Shown here one piece after another: positions 1 to 7,868 of a stretch of 40,617 nucleotides of DNA. How positions within the stretch are numbered: the first letter of the stretch is position 1; every line of letters starts with the position of its first letter. The position numbers and the translations under genes are program-made. The notes beneath the pieces are model-generated. The model had not been told where the DNA came from and made no database searches. It saw nothing but the letters and a program-made list of their open reading frames with translations. This DNA comes from an uncultured Campylobacter sp. (GTDB lineage: Bacteria > Campylobacterota > Campylobacteria > Campylobacterales > Campylobacteraceae), in the NCBI RefSeq assembly GCF_938045465.1, contig NZ_CALIBF010000197.1, positions 1-40,617 of the forward strand, read 5' to 3'.

Positions 1-94
1 CATTCAGCTTTTTGTATTTGAAAGATATAGGCCCGAGCTATTTGAGCCTGTGATCTTAAGCCCTGCTGTGAAAGTTTATAAATTAAAGCACTAG
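1..94 (+). CDS. pglB: C-terminal end of probable oligosaccharyltransferase PglB (partial)
   Basis: The reading frame is open from base 2 to the TAG at 92-94 and encodes the last 30 residues of a protein, with a tail reading FEPVILSPAVKVYKLKH. The start lies outside the window. PglB is the STT3-type membrane oligosaccharyltransferase that moves the lipid-linked heptasaccharide to Asn in periplasmic proteins. The identification rests on position, because pglB directly precedes pglA in C. jejuni, and on resemblance, from memory, of this tail to PglB C-termini. The fragment carries no catalytic motif, so another membrane protein cannot be excluded. Confidence 0.7.
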   Translation, partial: IQLFVFERYRPELFEPVILSPAVKVYKLKH

Positions 95-126
95 ATAAAA
101 TTTTGCCGCAATCTAAGGAGAAATTT

Positions 127-180
127 ATGAAATTTAATCTCGCAACGCCAAGCAAGGAATGCAGCATATGGCTCGCATAG
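127..180 (+). CDS. 17-codon leader ORF overlapping the pglA start
   Basis: An ATG at 127 sits 6 nt after a perfect AAGGAG (115-120) and opens a 17-residue reading frame (MKFNLATPSKECSIWLA) ending in TAG at 178-180. It runs in a different frame from pglA and ends 13 nt inside it. The strongest ribosome-binding site in the pglB-pglA gap therefore serves this ORF and not pglA. It may couple translation to pglA, or it may mark an ancestral N-terminus of pglA shifted by a small indel. No function can be assigned to the peptide. Confidence 0.4.
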   Translation: MKFNLATPSKECSIWLA

Positions 181-1295
181 GGTTTTTAAGCCATGCCGAT
201 ATGAGCTTACATTTCTTTCGCCGCCCGATAATGCAGGCTTTAAAAGAGCGCGGGCACGAGGTTTTTGCAATTGCCCCTCGTGGCGCTTATACGCAGGATT
301 TAGCGCGCGATTTTAATGCCGTAACCTACGATCTTGATCGAGCGAGCTTAAATCCGTTTACCGTATTTAGCAACACCAAAGCCCTTGCGCGCGAGCTAAA
401 GAGGCTAAATTTGGACCTGCTGCAAACAGCTGCGCACAAATCAAACGTGTTTGGTACACTGGCGGCTCGAGAGGCGGGTATAAAATATGTAATAAACTTA
501 GTCGAGGGGCTGGGCAGCTTTTATATCGACGATGATATTAAAACAAGGTTCGTGCGAGCGGTTTTGGAGAAGCTTTATAAATTTTCATTTTCGCAGGCGG
601 ATGCTTGCGTATTTGTAAACGATGCCGATCCCGATTATATGCTATCTCGCGGGCTTATTGCGAAGCAAAAGGTCATAAGGATTAAAAGTGTAGGCGTAGA
701 TGCTGAAAGGTTCAACCCCAAAATCGTTAGTGCAGCGGATCTGGGCGAGGATTTGCACGGCAAAAAGATCGTGCTGATGATAGCTCGCGCGATGTGGCAT
801 AAGGGCGTGAGAGAATTCTACGAAGCAGCAGAAATTTTAAAAGATCGATCGGATGCAAAATTTGTCTTTGTGGGCGAGGGTTTTGCGGGCAATAAAAGCA
901 CCGCTGATCCTGCGTTTTTGCAAAGCGGTGCGGTGCATTATCTAGGCGCCAGAAACGACGTGCCAGAGCTTTTGAAGGCTAGTTACCTACTGGCACTTCC
1001 TAGCTACAAGGAGGGCTTTCCGCGCACGGTTTTAGAGGCGATGAGCATGGCGCGAGCCTGCGTGGTAAGCGACTGTAGCGGCTGCGTAGAGGCGGTACAA
1101 GATGGCATCAACGGCTTAATTTGCCGCACTCGCGACGCGGGTGATCTTGCGCGAAAGATCGAAATTTTATTGGACGATGCTGCGCTTTGCGAGAGGCTCG
1201 GGCAAAACGGACGCGAGATGGTGCTTGCAAATTACGACGAAAAGATCGTCACGGAAAAATATTTAGAGGTTTATAGGAAATTCATCGATGTATAG
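168..1295 (+). CDS. pglA: GalNAc transferase PglA of the N-glycosylation pathway
   Basis: GT4-family cytoplasmic glycosyltransferase that adds the first alpha-1,3-GalNAc to undecaprenyl-diphospho-bacillosamine. The start RIGFLSHA, the segment LLQTAAHKSNVFGTLAA, the region VEGLGSFYIDDD and the C-terminal donor-site segment LPSYKEGFPRTVLEAM match C. jejuni PglA as I remember it. The last contains the E-x7-E type motif of GT4 enzymes. Start: ATG at 168, nine bases after AAGGA (154-158), gives MARIGFL; a second ATG at 159 would add three residues but has almost no spacing to that site. The 3' end overlaps pglC by 8 bases. About 375 residues, normal for the family. Confidence 0.9.
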   Translation: MARIGFLSHADMSLHFFRRPIMQALKERGHEVFAIAPRGAYTQDLARDFNAVTYDLDRASLNPFTVFSNTKALARELKRLNLDLLQTAAHKSNVFGTLAAREAGIKYVINLVEGLGSFYIDDDIKTRFVRAVLEKLYKFSFSQADACVFVNDADPDYMLSRGLIAKQKVIRIKSVGVDAERFNPKIVSAADLGEDLHGKKIVLMIARAMWHKGVREFYEAAEILKDRSDAKFVFVGEGFAGNKSTADPAFLQSGAVHYLGARNDVPELLKASYLLALPSYKEGFPRTVLEAMSMARACVVSDCSGCVEAVQDGINGLICRTRDAGDLARKIEILLDDAALCERLGQNGREMVLANYDEKIVTEKYLEVYRKFIDV

Positions 1296-1893
1296 GGGCT
1301 TTTTAAAACGCGCGCTCGATTTTACGGCGGCTTTGATTTTGATTATTTTGGTTTCGCCCGTGATGGCGCTTACGTGGTTTTTGATCCGCAAGCATATTAG
1401 CAAAAGTACGATTTTTACGCAATCTCGCCCAGGGTTTGATGAGCAAATTTTTAAAATTTACAAATTTAAAACGATGAGCGACGAGCGCGGCGCTGACGGC
1501 GAGCTTCTGCCCGACGAAGCGCGGCTGAACGATTACGGCAAAAAGATCCGCGCGCTAAGCCTGGATGAGCTGCCGCAGCTTTTCAACGTGCTAAAGGGCG
1601 ATATGAGCTTCATCGGACCGCGCCCTTTACTGATCGAATACTTGCCGCTTTATTCGCCGCAGCAGCGCCTTAGGCACAGCGTGCGCCCGGGCATCACGGG
1701 GCTTGCGCAGGTAAACGGTCGCAACGCGATCAGCTGGGAGAAAAAATTTGAGTTCGACACGTATTACGCGCAAAATTTAAGCTTCGCGCTCGATCTTAAG
1801 ATCGCGCTTTTGACGATTAAAAAGGTGCTTGCGAAAGAGGGCGTGAATAAAGAGGGCATGGCGACGACGGAGAAATTTAATGGACACAACTAA
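1288..1893 (+). CDS. pglC: Phosphoglycosyl transferase PglC
   Basis: Monotopic phosphoglycosyl transferase that moves phospho-N,N'-diacetylbacillosamine from UDP to undecaprenyl phosphate, the first membrane step of N-glycan assembly. The 201-residue protein has one hydrophobic re-entrant segment (about residues 11-33), the KIYKFKTM stretch, the catalytic Asp-Glu pair at residues 93-94 (LSLDELPQLFNVLKGDMSF) and the GPRPLL and RPGITGLAQVNGR motifs. Length and dyad position fit C. jejuni PglC. It overlaps pglA by 8 nt and pglD by 14 nt, so the three are probably translated together. Confidence 0.95.
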   Translation: MYRGFLKRALDFTAALILIILVSPVMALTWFLIRKHISKSTIFTQSRPGFDEQIFKIYKFKTMSDERGADGELLPDEARLNDYGKKIRALSLDELPQLFNVLKGDMSFIGPRPLLIEYLPLYSPQQRLRHSVRPGITGLAQVNGRNAISWEKKFEFDTYYAQNLSFALDLKIALLTIKKVLAKEGVNKEGMATTEKFNGHN

Positions 1894-2479
1894 AATTTAC
1901 GTTTACGGCGCGAGCGGACACGGGCTAGTGGTTGCCGACATCGCGCTAGCTGCGCGCGGGGCTAAATTTAGCGAGGTCGTTTTTTTAGACGACGCGGCGG
2001 GGCTTAAATTTAGCGAGGATCTGCCGAAACACCCCGTAATAATCGCAATCGGCGATAATAAAACCCGCGCAAAGATACAAGAGAAGGTAGCGCGCGCGGG
2101 TTTTGAGATAGCGACGCTAATTCATCAAAGCGCCATCGTTAGCCCAAGCGCTGCTATCGGCGAGGGCGCGGTCGTAATGCCCGGCGCCGTGATAAATGCG
2201 CGAGCTAAAATTGGTCGCGGCGCGATAATCAATTCAGGCGTCGTGATCGAGCATGAGTGCGAGATCGGCGAGTTTGCGCACATTAGCCCAAACGCGGCGC
2301 TTGCGGGCGGCGTGAAGGTGGGGGCGTTTTCGCACATTGGCATCGGCGCTAGCGTCATTCAGAGGCTAAGTATCGGGCAGCGCTGCATCATCGGCGCGGG
2401 CGCTGCGGTCGTGCGTGACATAGCTAGCGACAGCGTAGCCGTAGGCGTGCCCGCTCGCGTGATTAAAAAAAATGGCTGA
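1880..2479 (+). CDS. pglD: UDP-4-amino-sugar acetyltransferase PglD
   Basis: Acetyl-CoA-dependent N-acetyltransferase that makes UDP-N,N'-diacetylbacillosamine from the amine supplied by PglE. The N-terminal nucleotide-sugar domain begins with YVYGASGHG, followed by a left-handed beta-helix from about residue 82 built of hexapeptide repeats (AIGEGAV, KIGRGAI and similar). His125 in VVIEHECEIG sits where the family's catalytic base is expected. At 199 residues it has the usual length. It starts inside the end of pglC and is followed by a 115-base gap before pglE. Confidence 0.94.
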   Translation: MDTTKIYVYGASGHGLVVADIALAARGAKFSEVVFLDDAAGLKFSEDLPKHPVIIAIGDNKTRAKIQEKVARAGFEIATLIHQSAIVSPSAAIGEGAVVMPGAVINARAKIGRGAIINSGVVIEHECEIGEFAHISPNAALAGGVKVGAFSHIGIGASVIQRLSIGQRCIIGAGAAVVRDIASDSVAVGVPARVIKKNG

Positions 2480-2594
2480 ATTTAAAATTTATAGCATTAA
2501 AAGTGATAAAATCCGAGCATTTAAATTTAATGCCGAAAGCTAAATTTAGCCTTGCGATGCGCGAGGTTAAATTTTAAATCAAGGAAGGATAGAG

Positions 2595-3692
2595 ATGGCA
2601 AGAGTATTTTTAAGCCCGCCGAATATGGGCGGCGATGAGCTTGAGTATATAAAAAAGGTATTTGAGAGCAACTATATCGCGCCTTTGGGCGAATATGTCA
2701 ATCGCTTTGAAGACGCAGTGAAGTCCTATACTGGCACGCGCGGCGCGCTGGCGCTAAACGCAGGCACGGCGGCGCTTCATCTAGCGCTTCGCTGCAGCGG
2801 CGTAAAGGACGGTGACGTGGTACTTGGCTCCACGTTTACCTTCATGGCGTCGCTAAATCCGATATTTTACGAGCGCTGCGTGCCGGTACTGATAGACAGC
2901 GACGAGAGTTGGAATTTAAGCCCGAAGCTGCTTAAAGAAGCGATCAAAAAATCGCCGAAAAAGCCAAAGGCGATCATAATCACGCATCTTTACGGACAGG
3001 CTGCGAAGATGGATGAGATATGCGAAATTTGCGCGAACGAAGGCATTGATGTTATCGAGGATGCCGCAGAGGCGCTGGGCGGATTTTATAAAGGCAGGGC
3101 ATTAGGCGGCATCGGAAAATGCGGCGCGCTAAGTTTCAACGGCAATAAAATCATCACTACCTCAGGCGGCGGAATGCTGATCTCAAACGATGAGGGGCTA
3201 GTGGCTAAGGCTAGATTTTTAAGCACCCAGGCGCGCGAGCCGCTGCTTCACTACGAGCACAAGGACTACGGCTACAACTACCGCTTAAGCAACGTCTTAG
3301 GCGCTATCGGCGTAGGTCAGATGGAGGTCTTGCCGCAGCGCGTAAAGAGAAAGCGCGAAATTTTTAAAATTTACAAGGATCTGTTTAGAGGCGCCGACGT
3401 GGAGCTTATGCCCGAAGTTGAAGGCGGCGAGGGTAATAGATGGCTTAGCACGCTACTATTTAAGCAAAAGGGCGCTCATCTAAAGGTTATCGACGCTCTA
3501 AACAAAGCCGACATCGAATCTCGTCCGCTTTGGAAGCCGATGCATTTGCAAAGCATCTTCGCAGGCGCGCTTAGCGTAGTTGACGGCACGAGCGAGGATA
3601 TGTTTGAGCGCGGAATTTGCCTGCCTAGCGGCACCGATATGAGCGACGAGACGATCGAGCGCGTCGTAAAAATCGTAAAAGAAAACATCTGA
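2595..3692 (+). CDS. pglE: UDP-4-keto-sugar aminotransferase PglE
   Basis: PLP-dependent DegT/DnrJ/EryC1 aminotransferase that converts the 4-keto product of PglF to UDP-4-amino-4,6-dideoxy-GlcNAc with glutamate. Visible landmarks are NAGTAALHLAL for the cofactor phosphate, IEDAAEALGG with the PLP-ring Asp, and SFNGNKIITTSGGGM with the Schiff-base Lys at residue 185. At 365 residues it is slightly shorter than C. jejuni PglE. The start ATG follows AAGGAAGG. The 115-base gap before it may hold a promoter, but I see no convincing -10. Its stop shares one base with the pglF start. Confidence 0.94.
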   Translation: MARVFLSPPNMGGDELEYIKKVFESNYIAPLGEYVNRFEDAVKSYTGTRGALALNAGTAALHLALRCSGVKDGDVVLGSTFTFMASLNPIFYERCVPVLIDSDESWNLSPKLLKEAIKKSPKKPKAIIITHLYGQAAKMDEICEICANEGIDVIEDAAEALGGFYKGRALGGIGKCGALSFNGNKIITTSGGGMLISNDEGLVAKARFLSTQAREPLLHYEHKDYGYNYRLSNVLGAIGVGQMEVLPQRVKRKREIFKIYKDLFRGADVELMPEVEGGEGNRWLSTLLFKQKGAHLKVIDALNKADIESRPLWKPMHLQSIFAGALSVVDGTSEDMFERGICLPSGTDMSDETIERVVKIVKENI

Positions 3693-5497
3693 TGCTGTTA
3701 AAACCCACTAAATTTAGCCGCTTCGCGTTTTTTTTGCTAGGAGATATTTTTATCTCGATCCTCTCCGTTTACATTGCGTTTTTGCTGCGATTTAGCGGAG
3801 ATATACCGAACGAATTCTATAAAGGCGCGCTGCTTAGCGCCTCGAGCCTTACTGCGATTAAAATTTTCTATTTTTGGTTTTTGCGGATCTATTTAGTTCC
3901 GTGGAGATTTTTCGGCCTATATGAAGCGAGAAAGCTATTTTATGCGCACGTTATGGCGGCGCTTACCTTTTTAATCCTATTCTTTCTAGCGAGTAAAATT
4001 TTTAACCCCTTCCCGCGCTCGGTCATCATCATCGATGCAGCGATCTCGTTTATTTTAATCGGTGGGATTAGAATTTCAAAGCGGATGTTTCTAAGCGAGA
4101 AGAAAAATATCACGAATAACGAGCCCTGCATCGTCGTGGGCGCTACGAGCAAGACCTTTCATGTCCTAAAAGGTATGCGGCAAAAATATATCAACTACTA
4201 TCCCGTGGGTGTCGTGGACGGACGGGCAGAGCTTGTGGGAACGTATTGCGAAAACTACGTCGTCAGGGCTAAGAGCGAAATTCCGCAGATGATCAAAGAT
4301 AGCGGCGCCAAAACCGCAATCATCGCGCTGGCGCTGTATCCGGACGAGTTAAAGGAGCTCTACGACGAGCTTTTTGCGTACGGGCTAAAGGATATCAAGC
4401 TCTTTTCGCTTTTGGAGGATGAGAGCAAAAAGATCCGCGATGTATCGATCGAGGATCTGCTCGCGCGCAAGCCCAAAGACCTCGACACCAAGGCGATTGA
4501 AAATTTTATCAAAGACAAGATCGTGCTGGTAACGGGCGCGGGCGGCACGATAGGAAGCGAAATTTGTAAGCAATGCTTGAAATTTGGCGCAAAGCGTCTT
4601 ATCATGGTCGAACACAGCGAGTTTAACCTCTACTCGATTAACGAAGCCACCGGCGCGGATGCGCGCAACGAGTTAAAGATGATAAACGTCGTTTATCGCC
4701 ATGAGCTGGAGGAGGTTTTTGCAGAATTTCATCCCGAAGTAGTCGTGCACGCAGCGGCGTATAAGCACGTGCCGCTATGCGAGTTTAACCCGCATCTAGC
4801 GGTCAAAAATAATGTCATCGGCACAAAAAACGTAATCGATCTGTCCAAAAAATACGGCGCGAAAAAGGTCGTTTTGATCTCGACCGATAAGGCGGTGCGA
4901 CCGACGAACATTATGGGCACGACGAAGCGTATCTGCGAGCTTTACGCGCTAAATTCCAACGACGCGGCAAGCGACACGCAGATCGTCGCGGTGCGCTTCG
5001 GAAACGTGCTCGGCTCAAGCGGCAGCGTCATCCCTAAATTTAAACGCCAGATCGAAGCGAACGAGCCGCTTACCGTTACGCACCCCGAGATTACGAGATA
5101 TTTTATGCTCGTTAGCGAGGCGTGCCAGCTCGTGCTTCAAGCCGCCTCTATCGCGCAGGGCGGCGAGCTTTTCGTGCTGGATATGGGCGAGCCCGTAAGG
5201 ATCGCCGATCTTGCCAAGCGAATGCTGCAGCTTGCGGGCAAGGAGGAGCTTGGCATTAAATTTGTCGGTCTGCGCCCAGGCGAGAAGCTTTATGAGGAGC
5301 TTTTGATCGACGAAAATGACAAGAGCACGAAGTATCAATCAATCTTCGTAACCCACTCCGCAAAATACGACCTGAAAGAGCTAAGCTCGCAGATCGAGGA
5401 GCTTTCGGAGTGTGAGGACGCGCAGGTTGCGGATAAGCTAAAGCGCATCGTGCCCGAGTTTTCGCACCGATTAAACGATATGAAGGGCACGGCTTGA
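3692..5497 (+). CDS. pglF: UDP-GlcNAc 4,6-dehydratase PglF
   Basis: Membrane-bound NAD-dependent dehydratase of the large SDR type that starts bacillosamine synthesis from UDP-GlcNAc. Four hydrophobic segments fill about residues 1-130, then comes a CoA-binding-like Rossmann region, then the catalytic SDR domain opening with LVTGAGGTIGSEI near residue 276. The usual Tyr-x3-Lys is Met-x3-Lys (NIMGTTKR), preceded by STDKAVRP, as known for the FlaA1/PglF group. 601 residues. The end overlaps the TTG start of hisH by 4 nt, so the sugar cluster and the histidine genes are physically coupled here. Confidence 0.95.
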   Translation: MLLKPTKFSRFAFFLLGDIFISILSVYIAFLLRFSGDIPNEFYKGALLSASSLTAIKIFYFWFLRIYLVPWRFFGLYEARKLFYAHVMAALTFLILFFLASKIFNPFPRSVIIIDAAISFILIGGIRISKRMFLSEKKNITNNEPCIVVGATSKTFHVLKGMRQKYINYYPVGVVDGRAELVGTYCENYVVRAKSEIPQMIKDSGAKTAIIALALYPDELKELYDELFAYGLKDIKLFSLLEDESKKIRDVSIEDLLARKPKDLDTKAIENFIKDKIVLVTGAGGTIGSEICKQCLKFGAKRLIMVEHSEFNLYSINEATGADARNELKMINVVYRHELEEVFAEFHPEVVVHAAAYKHVPLCEFNPHLAVKNNVIGTKNVIDLSKKYGAKKVVLISTDKAVRPTNIMGTTKRICELYALNSNDAASDTQIVAVRFGNVLGSSGSVIPKFKRQIEANEPLTVTHPEITRYFMLVSEACQLVLQAASIAQGGELFVLDMGEPVRIADLAKRMLQLAGKEELGIKFVGLRPGEKLYEELLIDENDKSTKYQSIFVTHSAKYDLKELSSQIEELSECEDAQVADKLKRIVPEFSHRLNDMKGTA

Positions 5498-6219
5498 TCG
5501 GTATCGTGGATTACGGCGCGGGCAATATCCGAAGCGTGATGAACGCGCTTAGTTTTTGCGGCGCTAAATTTACTCTCGCGCGCAGCCCTGAGGAGCTTTT
5601 GAGCTGCGATAAAGCTCTGCTTCCGGGCGTTGGCGCATTCGGCGAGGCGATGGATAGGCTTTGCGCAAGCGGTATGGACGAAGCGATTAAAGAGTTCGTC
5701 GCAAGCGGCAGATATTTTTTAGGCATCTGCCTAGGGATGCAGCTTCTGTTTGAACAAAGCGAAGAATTCGGCGCGCGTAGCGGGCTTGGAATTCTACCCG
5801 GTCGCGTCGTGAAATTTGACAAAACGAAATTTAATATTCGGGGGGCGGAATCTGGGTCCGAGGATATGAAATTTAGACCGGGCGGGACGGAATTTAATCC
5901 AGACAGGGCAGAGCCTAGCGAGCGCTGCGGACAAAATTTTGCCCGCGCCGAAAGCCTAAAGATCCCGCATGTCGGCTGGAACAGCGCGCATTTTATCAAG
6001 CGCTCGCCGATAAACGGGGGCCTAAGCGAGTTTGAGTATCTGTATTTCGTGCACTCCTACCACGTCCTTTGCGCGCGCGAGATCACGCTTGCGACCACGT
6101 TTTACGGCTATGAGTTTACAAGCGCGATCTGGCGCGAAAACGTATTTGCCTTTCAGCCGCATCCCGAAAAAAGCCACGATGCGGGCATAAAAATCATTAA
6201 AAATTTTACGGAGCTGTGA
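5494..6219 (+). CDS. hisH: Imidazole glycerol phosphate synthase, glutaminase subunit HisH
   Basis: Class I glutamine amidotransferase that feeds ammonia to HisF in histidine synthesis. It has MIGIVDYGAGN at the start, the nucleophile Cys79 in GICLGMQLLFE, and His223/Glu225 in FQPHPEKS. The start is the TTG at 5494 inside the pglF stop; no in-frame ATG fits the conserved N-terminus. The protein is 241 residues against about 200 for the family. The excess is a hydrophilic insert at about residues 109-155, between LPGRVVKF and KIPHVGWN. It overlaps hisA. The catalytic triad is intact, so it is likely functional despite the insert. hisF is not in the window. Confidence 0.93.
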   Translation: MIGIVDYGAGNIRSVMNALSFCGAKFTLARSPEELLSCDKALLPGVGAFGEAMDRLCASGMDEAIKEFVASGRYFLGICLGMQLLFEQSEEFGARSGLGILPGRVVKFDKTKFNIRGAESGSEDMKFRPGGTEFNPDRAEPSERCGQNFARAESLKIPHVGWNSAHFIKRSPINGGLSEFEYLYFVHSYHVLCAREITLATTFYGYEFTSAIWRENVFAFQPHPEKSHDAGIKIIKNFTEL

Positions 6220-6926
6220 TGGAAATTTTCCCTGCGATTGATCTGAAACAAGGATGCGCCGTACGCCTTAGCAAGGGTGAGATGCAAAGCGCAAAAATTT
6301 ATTCCAAAGACCCCTGTGAGCTAGCCAAAAAATTTGAAGATCTCGGCGCTAAGTGGCTGCATCTGGTTGATCTGGACGGCGCGTTTGCGGGCGAGGCGGT
6401 AAATTTCAAAGCGATCGAGCGGATCGTAAAAAGCACGCGCCTGCGCGTAGAAGTGGGCGGCGGCATCCGCGACGAAGCGCGCATAAAGGAGTATTTGAGC
6501 TTGGGCGTAGATAGATTTATCCTGGGCTCGGCGGCGCTTAAAAACCCGGATTTCGTAAGGGGGATGGCGAAGCTTTACCGCATCGTCGTGGGCATAGACG
6601 CAAAAGAGGGGCTCGTAGCAACCGAGGGCTGGGTGGAGCTAAGCCGCGTAAAAGCGACCGATCTGGCGCAAGACTACGCGGACGCGGGCGTTTGCGCGAT
6701 CATCTGCACCGACATATCGCACGACGGTATGCTAAGCGGCGTAAATGTAGAATTTAGCCGCTCTATCGCGAAAGCTAGTGGTATCGACACTATCGCAAGC
6801 GGCGGCGTTAAAGATATAAACGACATAATCGCACTTAAAAACGCAGAGCTCATCGCAGGCGTTATCGTCGGCAAGGCGTATTACGAGGGCACGCTCGATC
6901 TTAAAAAGGCGTTTGAGGCTCTATAA
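6219..6926 (+). CDS. hisA: Phosphoribosyl-formimino-AICAR-phosphate isomerase HisA
   Basis: TIM-barrel isomerase that catalyses the fourth step of histidine synthesis, delivering the substrate of HisF/HisH. It begins MEIFPAIDLKQGCAVRL, with the catalytic Asp in PAIDLK, and carries VEVGGGIRD and IASGGVKD as the two phosphate-binding loops and CTDISHDGML with the second acid. The ATG at 6219 is preferred to the GTG at 6216 because it gives the family's N-terminus. Its first base is the last base of the hisH stop, so the pair is translationally coupled. 235 residues, normal. A 78-base gap follows before prmA. Confidence 0.95.
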   Translation: MEIFPAIDLKQGCAVRLSKGEMQSAKIYSKDPCELAKKFEDLGAKWLHLVDLDGAFAGEAVNFKAIERIVKSTRLRVEVGGGIRDEARIKEYLSLGVDRFILGSAALKNPDFVRGMAKLYRIVVGIDAKEGLVATEGWVELSRVKATDLAQDYADAGVCAIICTDISHDGMLSGVNVEFSRSIAKASGIDTIASGGVKDINDIIALKNAELIAGVIVGKAYYEGTLDLKKAFEAL

Positions 6927-7004
6927 AAACGCCCGAGCGTAAGCAAAGTTTGAACTAAATTTTAGTAATATGCAAATTTTAAAATTTAAAGGCGATGTGA
7001 GGCT

Positions 7005-7868
7005 ATGAAAGATTTTTTTTATGAGATGATCGTAAAAAGCGCGAATGCAAACGAGCTTTTCAAGAGCTTTGCGTTTGAGCTCGGCGTTGCCTGCGTCGAA
7101 GAACGCGGCGAGCGTTTCATAATCCGCGATGAAGAGGATCTGCAAAATTTAAAATTTGCGTTTGAAGAGTTTAAAAAGGGGCTCGCGCGATCTCTCAATT
7201 TAGACGCCGATCTGCAGATCGAAATTTCAAAAAAGCAAAACAAAGATTGGCTAGACGAATACAAAAAAGGGGTCGCGCCTGTGGCGGTCGGTAAATTTTA
7301 CGTCCGTCCGAGCTGGTGCGAAAGATCGCAAGATCCCGCGCTAATCGATCTGCTGATCGATCCTGCGTTGGCGTTCGGTTCAGGTCATCACGAAAGCACC
7401 AATATGTGCCTGGCGCTGCTTAGCGAGCTTGCTCGCGCGGGCATGAGCGCGCTTGACGTGGGCTGCGGCAGCGGAATTTTAAGTATCGCGATGAAAAAAC
7501 TGGGTGCAAAAGTAAGCGCTTGCGATACCGATGAGCAGGCGGTGGCGGCTACGCAGCAAAACGCCGAGAAAAACGGCGTGCAGATCGATAAAATTTGGCT
7601 CGGCAGCGTTTCAAATTTGAGCGAGCAAAGTTCAAGCAAAAGCGCGCAGCCGCAGTTTGATCTAATCGTCGCAAATATAATCGCCGACGTGATTTTGATC
7701 CTAAGCGCGGATCTGAAAAAAGCGCTAAAACCTGGCGGCAAGCTCGTGCTGTCGGGAATTTTAGAAAAATATAAAGATAGGATAGAGCAAGCTTTTTCGG
7801 ATTTAAATTTCGTGCAGATGAAAAAGCAAAACGAATGGCTTAGCTTCGTTTATGAAAGGAAAATATGA
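7005..7868 (+). CDS. prmA: Ribosomal protein L11 methyltransferase PrmA
   Basis: SAM-dependent methyltransferase that trimethylates ribosomal protein uL11. The N-terminal half is the divergent substrate domain. The C-terminal half shows motif I DVGCGSGIL, the preceding PALAFGSGHHEST signature of PrmA, and NIIADV as the active-site strand. 287 residues, typical. The gene overlaps ftsH by 4 nt (ATGA); the prmA-ftsH pairing is conserved in Campylobacter. Confidence 0.92.
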   Translation: MKDFFYEMIVKSANANELFKSFAFELGVACVEERGERFIIRDEEDLQNLKFAFEEFKKGLARSLNLDADLQIEISKKQNKDWLDEYKKGVAPVAVGKFYVRPSWCERSQDPALIDLLIDPALAFGSGHHESTNMCLALLSELARAGMSALDVGCGSGILSIAMKKLGAKVSACDTDEQAVAATQQNAEKNGVQIDKIWLGSVSNLSEQSSSKSAQPQFDLIVANIIADVILILSADLKKALKPGGKLVLSGILEKYKDRIEQAFSDLNFVQMKKQNEWLSFVYERKI

